From the NCBI GenBank assembly GCA_020344375.1, contig CP070823.1, forward strand, positions 1,080,899 through 1,138,783: 57,885 nt of DNA, given 5' to 3'. The translations under genes were made by a program, and so were the position numbers. The notes beneath the pieces were generated by a model. That model saw nothing but the letters and a program-made list of their open reading frames with translations. It did no database searches and was not told the origin of the DNA. This document shows, one piece after another, positions 1 through 7,024 of the stretch (the stretch's first letter is position 1; every line of letters begins with the position of its first letter). Origin of the DNA: Gemmatimonadota bacterium (GTDB lineage Bacteria; Gemmatimonadota; Gemmatimonadetes; Palauibacterales; KS3-K002).

Positions 1-1
1 G

Positions 2-103
2 CACATGGCACAGGCCAGCACGGCTGAACCAGAGCGGACCGCTGAGGCGCTCAAGAAGGTGACCGAGATCGTGCGTCCGATGCTAGAGCAGGCCAGAGCG
101 TGA
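2..103 (+). CDS. C-terminal tail of an unidentified protein, cut by the window start
   Basis: An open frame enters from the left edge and stops with TGA at 101-103. About 33 residues are visible, ending in a Lys/Glu-rich, probably helical stretch (LKKVTEIVRPMLEQARA). No family can be recognised from so little. The stop overlaps the ATG of the next gene (TGATG), so the two are probably co-translated. An ATG at 5-7 lies in frame, but with only a few bases visible upstream I cannot tell whether it is the start or an internal Met. Confidence 0.4.
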   Translation, partial: HMAQASTAEPERTAEALKKVTEIVRPMLEQARA

Positions 104-429
104 TGGCGGCCGAGTGGCTGGGGGACAAGCTGGCGCAGTCACCGGAGCCGTTGCGGGGTCGCCTTGAGACGGCTGTCGGCCAGCTTGATGGCGAAGCCGA
201 ACTCTGCACGGCCTTGTTTGCAGCTGCCTGCCAGCTGCTGGAGTCGACACGCGGCCGTCTGGACCGGCGCGAGGCGGCGTTTGACCTGCTGACCGCCGAT
301 GGCTTGCTGACCCTCGCCTGCGAGGCTGCGGCGTTTGACGATCCGGAGGGGCTGGCGCGACGCTGCCAGGCCATGGGCCCGGGCGGCGAGTTCGGACGCC
401 TCGCTGAGCGCTGGGTGGGGAGGAGCTGA
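103..429 (+). CDS. Small helical protein of unknown function
   Basis: This frame encodes about 108 residues that are rich in Ala, Leu, Arg and Glu and look all-helical. There is no signal peptide, membrane segment or recognised motif. The ATG at 103 overlaps the preceding TGA and is preferred over the GTG at 100. Two cysteines occur mid-protein (around ELCTALFAAACQLLE) without a metal-binding spacing. The gene sits between an unknown upstream gene and a CpsB-type phosphatase, and its last codons contain the GGGGAGGAG purine run that could serve as a ribosome binding site for the following gene. Its function is unknown; a small adaptor or regulatory protein of the same operon is possible but not supported by any motif. 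Confidence 0.55.
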   Translation: MAAEWLGDKLAQSPEPLRGRLETAVGQLDGEAELCTALFAAACQLLESTRGRLDRREAAFDLLTADGLLTLACEAAAFDDPEGLARRCQAMGPGGEFGRLAERWVGRS

Positions 430-473
430 CGGACATCGCGAGATCGCACCGTAGGCAAGCAGAGCCACCGGAA

Positions 474-1259
474 CTGACGGACCTCCACACTCACGTCATC
501 CCCGGTGTGGATGACGGCGCGCCTGATCTGGAGAGCGCGCTCGCTGCGCTTCGTACGCTCTTGGCTGACGGCGTGAGGGCCGTTGCCGCGACGCCCCACC
601 TGAACGCTTCGGACCTGAATGGTACCCGGCGCGCGCGCGCCGAGGCGGGTTGGCAGCGGCTCGTCGAGGTCGCGAAAGCCAGCTTGCCAGGACTCGAGCT
701 CTACCGCGGCTACGAGATCCAGCTCGACGTCCCGGAGTTCGATCTGAGCGATGCCGGCCTGCGCCTGGCCGGCAGCCGGTTCGTGCTGGTGGAGTTTCAG
801 GCGTTCACGGTGCCCGAGCGGTCGGCTGACGCGCTAGCGCGAATCGGAGAGGGAAGCTATGTGCCGATCATCGCGCACCCGGAACGCTACTGGGGTTATG
901 ACCGGTCCCACAGCGTAGTACCCGAATGGCGAGCTGCAGGTGCGTTGTTACAGGTGAACAGCGGTAGCCTGTTGGGAGAATACGGTGAGCACATCAGGAT
1001 GGTAGCTCAGCGCTTTCTGAGTGAGGGGTGGATTGATGTCCTCGCATCTGACAACCACGCGCGGCCGAACCGCTCTCCCTCGCTGCGGCCGGCCTGGGAC
1101 TATCTGGTGCGTCGGGGTCTCGCGCGGGAGGCCGGGCTCCTGCTCGAGACGAACCCGCAGCGCATCTTGGGAGACGAGATGCCGGTGACGGTGGGCCCTG
1201 TTGAAGCTGCGGGCGGCGTGTTCAAACGCGTTGCCCGCGCGCTGAGAGGTGGCCGCTGA
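474..1259 (+). CDS. CpsB/CapC-type PHP-domain phosphatase
   Basis: The protein (about 261 aa) belongs to the PHP-fold metal-dependent tyrosine phosphatase family (CpsB/YwqE/Wzb-like), which in Gram-positives dephosphorylates BY-kinases of polysaccharide export. Visible motifs are DLHTHVIPGVDDGA at the N terminus, TPHLN, RGYEIQ, AHPERYWGY and ASDNHARPNR; together these supply the metal ligands. The first ATG/GTG/TTG in frame is the GTG at 507, but it lies downstream of the essential DLHTH motif. The frame is open only back to a stop at 405-407, leaving CTG codons at 411, 426 and 474. I chose the CTG at 474 because it gives M-T-D-L-H-T-H, the usual family beginning; its Shine-Dalgarno is weak. 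The CTG at 426 overlaps the previous stop and is the alternative. No polysaccharide genes are nearby, so the substrate is unknown. Confidence 0.8.
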   Translation: MTDLHTHVIPGVDDGAPDLESALAALRTLLADGVRAVAATPHLNASDLNGTRRARAEAGWQRLVEVAKASLPGLELYRGYEIQLDVPEFDLSDAGLRLAGSRFVLVEFQAFTVPERSADALARIGEGSYVPIIAHPERYWGYDRSHSVVPEWRAAGALLQVNSGSLLGEYGEHIRMVAQRFLSEGWIDVLASDNHARPNRSPSLRPAWDYLVRRGLAREAGLLLETNPQRILGDEMPVTVGPVEAAGGVFKRVARALRGGR

Positions 1260-2029
1260 TGATGACCGAACGGCTTGTCGATCTGAAAGGAAAGAAAGCG
1301 ATCGTAACAGGTGGATCACGCGGCATCGGCCGGGCCACAGCGATCCTGCTCGCCCGTGCCGGCGCCCACGTGGGGATCGCGTACCGGGCGCGTGACGATC
1401 AGGCCACTGACACGGTAGCCGAGTTGCGGCGGCTCGGCAGCAGTGCGTGGTCCGTCGCCGCTGATCTGGGTGAGCCGGAAGGCGTGGCCAAGCTCTTCGA
1501 GCGGTGCGACGGCGAGTTCGGCTGGCTGGACATCTTCGTCGCGAATGCAGGGATCTGGCCGCCCGAGTACGTCGCGCTTGTCGAGATGCCGGACGAGCAG
1601 TGGGGCGAGGTGATCAAGGCAAACCTGACCTCTGTCTTCCTCACTGCCCGCGAGGCGGCGCGCCGAATGGCGGATGGCGGCAAGATTGTCATTGTGAGTT
1701 CGACGGCCGGCCAGCGAGGCGAGGCAGGCCATAGCGACTATGCTGCCACGAAGGGCGCGATCATCTCGTTCGTGAAGTCGCTGGCTGTAGAGCTGGCCGC
1801 GCGGGACGTACAGGTCAACTCGGTAGCCCCAGGCTGGGTGGAGACTGATATGGCGGCGCCAGCACTCGAGGGCGAAGAGCGAGAGAAGGTGCTGGCAACA
1901 ATTCCGCTCAGGCGCCTGGCGAGCCCCGAGGACATCGCAGGTCCGATCCTATTCCTCTGCTCGAAGCTCGCACGCCACGTGACGGGAGAGGTGCTCAACG
2001 TGAACGGCGGCAGCGTCCTCTGCGGCTAG
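1259..2029 (+). CDS. Short-chain dehydrogenase/reductase, FabG-like
   Basis: This is a classical SDR of 256 aa, about the length of 3-oxoacyl-ACP reductases. The cofactor motif TGGSRGIGRA lies near residue 17, NAG appears in NAGIWPP, the catalytic Ser lies in IVIVSSTAG and the YxxxK pair in DYAATK. The C-terminal region has the PGWVETDM and NVNGGSVLCG signatures typical of FabG-type enzymes. The residue after the second beta strand (AYRARDD) is compatible with NADPH use. Two ATGs lie in tandem at 1259 and 1262; the first overlaps the preceding TGA, implying translational coupling to the PHP phosphatase. Isolation from fab genes makes the actual substrate uncertain; a secondary FabG or an unrelated alcohol/ketone reductase are both possible. 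Confidence 0.85.
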   Translation: MMTERLVDLKGKKAIVTGGSRGIGRATAILLARAGAHVGIAYRARDDQATDTVAELRRLGSSAWSVAADLGEPEGVAKLFERCDGEFGWLDIFVANAGIWPPEYVALVEMPDEQWGEVIKANLTSVFLTAREAARRMADGGKIVIVSSTAGQRGEAGHSDYAATKGAIISFVKSLAVELAARDVQVNSVAPGWVETDMAAPALEGEEREKVLATIPLRRLASPEDIAGPILFLCSKLARHVTGEVLNVNGGSVLCG

Positions 2030-2031
2030 AG

Positions 2032-3288
2032 GTGGAAGGTACACGCAAGAGACTCGACGTCCCCGACGCTGTCTGCGAGATCGCGAAGCGGCTGGAAGAC
2101 AGCGGCTACGAGACTTGGGCCGTCGGGGGCGCGGTGCGCGACGCATTGCTCGGCGGCTACCGGTCCGACTGGGATCTGGCGACCGCCGCTCGGCCCGGCA
2201 CCGTGCGCAAGCTGTTTCGCCCGTCCTACCCTATCGGCATTCAATTCGGCACCGTCGGCGTGAGGGGAAGCGACGGTCGAGTGTACGAGGTGACCACGTT
2301 CCGTCGCGACATCGAGACGGATGGTCGCCATGCAGTGGTCGAGTATGCCGCCACGATCGAGGAGGACCTGGCGCGCCGTGACTTCACGGTCAACGCCGTC
2401 GCCTACCACCCGCTGCATCACACTTTCCTCGATCCCTTCGCCGGGAGGGAGGATCTCGAACGCAGAGTGCTCCGGTGCGTAGGCGAGCCGGCACAGCGCT
2501 TCGCCGAAGACTATCTGCGCGTGCTGCGCGGCCTCCGGTTTGCCGGCCGCTATGGGCTGGAGATCGAGCCGGCGACATGGGAGGCACTGACCGCAGCGAT
2601 GCCAAATCTCCCACGACTCTCGGCGGAGCGGATCCGGGAGGAGATCCTGAAGTTGCTGGCGGCGCCTGGCGCCTCGTCTGGCCTGGCGCTCTACCGGACG
2701 TCCGGTGCGCTGGCGGTCGTCGTGCCCGAGCTCGCCGATCTGGGTGACGGCGAGTGGGAGGAGATCCTCTACGCGATCGACGGACTACCGGCACATCGTG
2801 GACATCTTAGGCTGGTCGCACTGCTGGCGCCGGCTCGCTCGAGGATCGAGGATCTGATGATGCGGCTCAGGTTCTCGAACGCTGAGATGCGTGACACTCT
2901 GGAGTTGCGGGCTGCCCTGGCCGTGCCGGTCGACGTCGCTGGCGATGTTGTCGGCGCGCGCCGTTGGCTGCGGGATGTGGGACCCGAGCGGGCCCATGAT
3001 ACACTGCGGCTCCATTTCGCCCGCGCACGTGCGCGCGGTGCTGGGCCCACGGAACGACGCGACCTTGCCTCGCGTGCACGGCTCGTGCTCCAGGTGCTGC
3101 GGCGGGGCGACCCGGTCACGGTCGAGGATCTGGCGATCGATGGGCACGATCTCAAGGCGCTCGGACTGCAGCCGGGCCCCGAGTTCCGCCGCATCCTGGA
3201 ACGCTGCCTGGAGGTCGCCATCGGGCGACCCGAGCTCAACCAGCGCGAGACGCTGCTCGACTATGTACGTGAAGAGCTCTGCCGATAG
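2032..3288 (+). CDS. cca: CCA-adding tRNA nucleotidyltransferase / poly(A) polymerase family
   Basis: A class II nucleotidyltransferase of 418 aa. It shows the GGAVRD motif, the metal-binding DWDLAT (DxD), the EVTTFRRDIETDGRHA strand, EEDLARRDFTVNA and the neck-helix motif RVLRGLRFAGRYGLEIEP. These assign it to the CCA-adding enzyme/poly(A) polymerase family, which completes or repairs tRNA 3' ends from CTP and ATP. The C-terminal part is helical, with no HD phosphohydrolase motif evident. Start is GTG 2032, two bases after the stop of the SDR. The tRNA-Gln in this window has no encoded CCA, which fits a requirement for this activity. Sequence alone cannot separate a full CCA enzyme from a CC- or A-adding or poly(A) enzyme. 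Confidence 0.88.
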   Translation: MEGTRKRLDVPDAVCEIAKRLEDSGYETWAVGGAVRDALLGGYRSDWDLATAARPGTVRKLFRPSYPIGIQFGTVGVRGSDGRVYEVTTFRRDIETDGRHAVVEYAATIEEDLARRDFTVNAVAYHPLHHTFLDPFAGREDLERRVLRCVGEPAQRFAEDYLRVLRGLRFAGRYGLEIEPATWEALTAAMPNLPRLSAERIREEILKLLAAPGASSGLALYRTSGALAVVVPELADLGDGEWEEILYAIDGLPAHRGHLRLVALLAPARSRIEDLMMRLRFSNAEMRDTLELRAALAVPVDVAGDVVGARRWLRDVGPERAHDTLRLHFARARARGAGPTERRDLASRARLVLQVLRRGDPVTVEDLAIDGHDLKALGLQPGPEFRRILERCLEVAIGRPELNQRETLLDYVREELCR

Positions 3289-3327
3289 CGGTGCAGGAAT
3301 GACACGCCCAATCGTCCGCGTTGAAGC

Positions 3328-4710
3328 ATGAACGAAGAGCTGGACCTCTTCCCCGGCGCTGACTCGGTGCGGCCGACGCGTCGCGGGATAGCCGATGAAT
3401 CCTCACCGGCGGCGCCGCTGGCGACACGGATGCGCCCCCGTTCACTGGACGAGTTCGTGGGACAGGTCCACCTGGTCGGGCCGGGCCGTGTGCTTCGCGA
3501 GATGATCGAGCGCGACGAGCTGCAGTCGCTGATCTTCTGGGGGCCGCCCGGTAGCGGCAAGACGACGCTCGCCCGGATCATCGCCGAGCGGACCAACGCC
3601 GCTTTCGTGCCGTTCAGCGCCGTGACCGAGGGAGTGCCACGTGTTCGGCAGATCATCGCCGAGGCGGACGAGCGACTACATAAGACGGGTCGCCGCACCA
3701 TCCTGTTCTGCGACGAGATCCACCGCTTCAACCGTGCGCAGCAGGATGCCTTCTTGCCCCATGTCGAGGCAGGGACGGTCATCCTGATCGGCGCTACCAC
3801 CGAGAACCCCAGCTTCGAGGTGAACAGCGCCCTGCTGAGTCGATCGCGGGTCCTCGTGCTCGATCAGCTTGATGAGGCCGACCTGCGGACGATCTGCGAG
3901 CGGGCGCTGGCGGACGGGGCACGCGGTCTGGGCGGGCTGGGGCTCGTGGTGGACGACGACGCGCTGGAACTGCTGGCGTACGCGGCCGACGGTGATGCGC
4001 GAGGCGCGCTGGCAGCGCTGGAAGTCGCGGCGTCGATGATCGGCGCCGGTGGGCACATCACCCGGGCGGTCGCGACCGAGGCGATACCGCGGCGCTATGC
4101 TCGCTACGACAAGTCGGGGGAAGAGCACTACAACTTGATCTCGGCGCTGCACAAAGCGGTTCGGGGCTCCGACCCGGATGCGGCCCTCTACTGGCTGGCG
4201 CGCATGCTCGATGGTGGGGAAGACCCCCTCTACATCGCGCGGCGGCTCATCCGTATGGCCACTGAGGACATCGGGCTCGCCGACCCGCGGGCGCTGTCCG
4301 TTGCTGTGGCTGCCAAGGACGCCTACCACTTCCTCGGTTCGCCAGAGGGCGAGCTGGCGCTGGCCGAGGCGGCCGTCTATCTGGCCACGGCGCCGAAGTC
4401 GAACCGGGTGTACGAAGCGTTCGGCCGAGCCAAGGAGCTGGCGCGTGAAACGCCCGCCGAGCCGACACCCCTCCACGTGCGGAACGCGCCCACGCGACTG
4501 ATGAAGGAACTCGGCTACGGCGCGCACTATCGCTACGATCACCGCGAGCCCGACGCCTACGCGCCGCAGGAGTACTTGCCGGACTCGCTCACGGGCCGGC
4601 GCTTCTACGAGCCGTCCGGTCGAGGGTTCGAGGCGGAGATCGCGAAGCGGCTCGAGGTCTGGGCGGCGAAGCGGCGGGCGGCGCGGGAGAGAGAGCACCG
4701 CGGATCCTGA
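3328..4710 (+). CDS. rarA: Replication-associated recombination ATPase RarA/MgsA
   Basis: A 460-aa clamp-loader-like AAA+ ATPase. Motifs in order: RPRSLDEFVGQVHLVG near residue 36, Walker A GPPGSGKTT near 72, Walker B ILFCDEIHRF, sensor 1 IGATTENPSFEVN and SRSRVLVL. The C-terminal MgsA tetramerisation region includes HYNLISALHKAVRGSDPDAA and GGEDPLYIARRL. RarA acts at stalled or gapped replication forks and binds SSB and DNA ends. Length and motif order match the family closely. Start ATG 3328 follows the cca stop by 39 bases, and the TTGAAGC just upstream gives no strong ribosome binding site. The 3' neighbour is an unrelated membrane protein, so this looks like the end of the 1259-4710 run. 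Confidence 0.93.
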   Translation: MNEELDLFPGADSVRPTRRGIADESSPAAPLATRMRPRSLDEFVGQVHLVGPGRVLREMIERDELQSLIFWGPPGSGKTTLARIIAERTNAAFVPFSAVTEGVPRVRQIIAEADERLHKTGRRTILFCDEIHRFNRAQQDAFLPHVEAGTVILIGATTENPSFEVNSALLSRSRVLVLDQLDEADLRTICERALADGARGLGGLGLVVDDDALELLAYAADGDARGALAALEVAASMIGAGGHITRAVATEAIPRRYARYDKSGEEHYNLISALHKAVRGSDPDAALYWLARMLDGGEDPLYIARRLIRMATEDIGLADPRALSVAVAAKDAYHFLGSPEGELALAEAAVYLATAPKSNRVYEAFGRAKELARETPAEPTPLHVRNAPTRLMKELGYGAHYRYDHREPDAYAPQEYLPDSLTGRRFYEPSGRGFEAEIAKRLEVWAAKRRAAREREHRGS

Positions 4711-4731
4711 AACCACACCACGCACGGCCGC

Positions 4732-4746
4732 GTATACGTTGACGGG
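4732..4746 (+). repeat. 15-nt motif copy A flanking the CPBP gene
   Basis: GTATACGTTGACGGG lies in the rarA-CPBP gap. A second copy, GTATATCTTGACGGG at 5640-5654, lies in the next intergenic gap; 13 of 15 positions match and both are in the same orientation. The TTGACG core resembles a -35 box, but no convincing -10 follows at 16-18 bases in either copy. It could be a regulator site or a promoter element; function is not established. Confidence 0.35.
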
Positions 4747-4836
4747 GTGCTCCTCCATCCGATCGTCCCGTGCGTTGTTCCTGACCTGGCGCGGACCGCC
4801 TCCCGCCACCATCTCGCATCCCTGGAGATATAAGCC

Positions 4837-5541
4837 ATGAAGGAGCGAAAGGTTTCGGAACCGGTGTCCCTGTTCTCGGTCTACGCGGCCTGGATCGTCG
4901 TCGGGGAACTCGCTCCCTATCTGAACCGCCTGGTTGGACTGGGGAGGTATCATACCTGGCTGCTGGCAGCCATTCGGATGACGCTGCTGGTGCTGGTGAC
5001 CTTCGCGTACATCCGCGCTATCGAGAAGAGGCCGTTCTGCTCCGGGTTCAACCTGAGCTTTCAGCAGATACCGAAGAACATCCTCTGGGCCGTCGTGTTC
5101 TTCCTCGTGGCGGGCCTGATCCTCATGCCGTATCAGTTCTTCGTCGTCAGGCCACTGACCGAGGGCTTCGTGACCGCCTCGGCCGGGATCTCGCACGAAG
5201 CCGCGCGCCCCTTCGCTGACCGGCTGGTCGAGTACCTGTACATCGTGTACGAAGGGATTGTCGAGGCTCTGATCTTCATCGGCTTCTTGCTCGACCGTTT
5301 GGCCAGACGCTGGGGCTGGCTGGCGGCGATCCTGGTGAGCAACCTCGCGTTCGCCCTCTGGCACTATGACTACCTGGCGAGCGGGCTTCTAACGGGAAGC
5401 TTGATGATGATCCTGACCTTCTTAGCCGGTGTCCCCGAATCACTGAGCTACGTCAAGACCAAGAACAGCCTGAGCCCCATTATCTGCCATACACTCATAG
5501 ATTCGCCCATGTCAATCAGGATCCTGCTCGGCATGGTGTGA
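4837..5541 (+). CDS. CPBP-family (Abi/Rce1-like) membrane protein with degenerate motif 1
   Basis: A 234-aa protein with about six to seven hydrophobic segments. The C-terminal half fits the CPBP intramembrane protease fold: a motif-1 region YEGIVEALIFIGF, motif 2 FALWHY (FxxxH), and a last helix with SPIICHTLID (HxxxD). In active members motif 1 is EExxxR; here the second Glu is Ala and the Arg position is hydrophobic, so catalysis is doubtful. Family members include prenyl-protein proteases, bacteriocin-immunity proteins and many uncharacterised proteins. Start ATG 4837 has a GGAGAT ribosome binding site upstream. The gene stands alone between rarA and hflX and is flanked by two copies of a 15-nt motif. 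A role in membrane stress or immunity is conjecture. Confidence 0.7.
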   Translation: MKERKVSEPVSLFSVYAAWIVVGELAPYLNRLVGLGRYHTWLLAAIRMTLLVLVTFAYIRAIEKRPFCSGFNLSFQQIPKNILWAVVFFLVAGLILMPYQFFVVRPLTEGFVTASAGISHEAARPFADRLVEYLYIVYEGIVEALIFIGFLLDRLARRWGWLAAILVSNLAFALWHYDYLASGLLTGSLMMILTFLAGVPESLSYVKTKNSLSPIICHTLIDSPMSIRILLGMV

Positions 5542-5639
5542 TCTCGGGCGAGAGACACGCGGACACGTATTCGGTGCCGAACTGGCGGACGTCACCGCTC
5601 GCAGAGCTGTGGCCGGAGAATCGTTCGCGCCGGCAGGGT

Positions 5640-5654
5640 GTATATCTTGACGGG
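5640..5654 (+). repeat. 15-nt motif copy B flanking the CPBP gene
   Basis: GTATATCTTGACGGG, matching the copy at 4732-4746 in 13 of 15 positions and in the same orientation. It lies about 100 bases after the CPBP stop and 76 bases before the proposed hflX start, so it could belong to the hflX control region. Confidence 0.35.
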
Positions 5655-5684
5655 ACGGCTATCGCAATTGCACCGTTAGGTCAA

Positions 5685-5697
5685 CCAGTTTAACTGG
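5685..5697. promoter_or_regulatory. Short perfect inverted repeat upstream of hflX
   Basis: CCAGTT-T-AACTGG is a 6-bp perfect inverted repeat around one base, in the AT-richer part of the CPBP-hflX gap, ending 18 bases before the proposed hflX start. It is too tight for a stable hairpin and looks more like a dimeric protein-binding site. Operator function is only a suggestion. Confidence 0.3.
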
Positions 5698-5715
5698 AAG
5701 GGGTCAAGGTAAGAG

Positions 5716-7023
5716 ATCGCTAACACGCTCATCGAGATAGAGGCACCGCAGGAGCGGGCGATCCTGCTGAGCGCGCCAGGCCGGGGCGTCAGCAGGCAGG
5801 AGGCCCGTGATCATCTCACCGAGCTGACGTCCCTGGCGGATACGGCGGGGGCGACCGTCGTGGCCACGGTTCAGCAGTCACTCCAGGCTCCTCATCCTGC
5901 CTACTACATCGGTACCGGCAAGGTCGAGGAACTACGCGCAGTCGTCAGTGACAGGGCGGGCAGCCTGGTCATCTTCGACGAAGATCTCACGCCCATGCAG
6001 GGCCAGAAGTTGGAGGAGATGCTGGGCGTGCGGGTGATGGACCGGACTGAGCTGATCATCGACATCTTCGCGCTCCGCGCCCGGAGCGCTGAGGCGAAGA
6101 TGCAGGTCGAGCTCGCGCAGCTTGAGTATCTCATGCCGCGGCTCCGGCGGATGTGGAGCCACCTGTCGCGGATCCGCGGGGGTATCGGACTGCGCGGCCC
6201 GGGCGAGATGCAGCTGGAGACGGACCGGCGGATGATCAGGCGCAGGATCCGGGAGCTCAAGAGGCGGTTGTGGAAGGTAGCGCAGCAGCGTGCCACGGAG
6301 CGTAAAGGCCGTGCAGGCGAGTTCCGGGTCGCGCTAGTCGGATATACGAACGCGGGCAAGTCGTCGATACTGGCAGCGCTCTCGGGGTCAGAGCTGTTCA
6401 TAGAAGACCGGTTGTTCGCCACACTCGACTCCGCGACACGGGCCGTCGATCTCGGCGAGGGCTTCCAGGCTTTGGTCACCGATACGGTCGGATTCATTCG
6501 CAAGCTGCCCCACCATCTCGTGGCATCTTTCCGGGCGACGCTGGAGGAGGCGAATGGGGTCGACTTGCTGTGCCACGTGGTGGACGTGGCGCACCCGCGT
6601 TGGGAGGACCAGTACGAGGTGGCGGAGGGTGTGGTGGCCGATCTGCAGTTCAATGTGAAACGCAAACTTGTCGTGTTCAACAAAGTCGACCGGCTGACTC
6701 ACGTGGAACAGGCTGCGATCAAGGAGCGAGCGGAAGCGCTCCTGGGATCGCACGTCTTCAGCTCGACTGTGGAACCGGCTGGGTTGGACACGCTCCGCGC
6801 CATGCTGAGACAGGCGATCCGCGAGGGTTGGCGTACCGTGATGCTGAGCATCCCGGCGAGCGCCGGTAGCCTTCTGGCCGAGGTGTACCGGGAGGGCGAG
6901 GTCCTCAGGCGTGAGGAGCGCGGCGTTTCCATCCAGATGACGGCCAGGCTGCCGATGGACGTGCTGGGTCGCCTGAGGTCACGGCAGGACGTGGCGATCT
7001 TCGAGGCGCCACCGGCGGCCTGA
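5716..7023 (+). CDS. hflX: Ribosome-associated GTPase HflX, apparently without a canonical start codon
   Basis: HflX binds the 50S subunit, splits stalled or hibernating ribosomes and hydrolyses GTP. The conserved core is complete: APHPAYYIGTGKVEEL, the linker RGGIGLRGPGEMQLETDRR, G1 GYTNAGKSS, G3 DTVGFIRKLPHHLVASF and G4 NKVD. The first ATG/GTG/TTG in frame is the GTG at 5860, but typical N-terminal HflX sequence (ERAILLSAPGRG, QEARDHLTELTSLADTAGATVV) is encoded upstream of it. That frame is open to a TAA at 5710-5712 and holds no ATG, GTG or TTG; its first CTG (5764) already lies inside the conserved strand. ATC 5716 has AAGG six bases upstream and is my tentative start; ATC 5731 or ATA 5737 are alternatives, as is a base error in the sequence. 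Full length would be about 435 aa. Confidence 0.85.
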   Translation: MANTLIEIEAPQERAILLSAPGRGVSRQEARDHLTELTSLADTAGATVVATVQQSLQAPHPAYYIGTGKVEELRAVVSDRAGSLVIFDEDLTPMQGQKLEEMLGVRVMDRTELIIDIFALRARSAEAKMQVELAQLEYLMPRLRRMWSHLSRIRGGIGLRGPGEMQLETDRRMIRRRIRELKRRLWKVAQQRATERKGRAGEFRVALVGYTNAGKSSILAALSGSELFIEDRLFATLDSATRAVDLGEGFQALVTDTVGFIRKLPHHLVASFRATLEEANGVDLLCHVVDVAHPRWEDQYEVAEGVVADLQFNVKRKLVVFNKVDRLTHVEQAAIKERAEALLGSHVFSSTVEPAGLDTLRAMLRQAIREGWRTVMLSIPASAGSLLAEVYREGEVLRREERGVSIQMTARLPMDVLGRLRSRQDVAIFEAPPAA

Positions 7024-7024
7024 T

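Noticed and set aside
626-640. Run of alternating GC (gcgcgcgcgc) in the cpsB-like gene
   Set aside because: Short, in frame, and expected in GC-rich coding DNA; no sign of a functional repeat.
3676-5364. A 562-codon minus-strand open frame opposite rarA and the CPBP gene
   Set aside because: It is antisense to the well-supported rarA and CPBP genes, has an Arg/Gln/Asp-rich shadow composition and no recognised domain.
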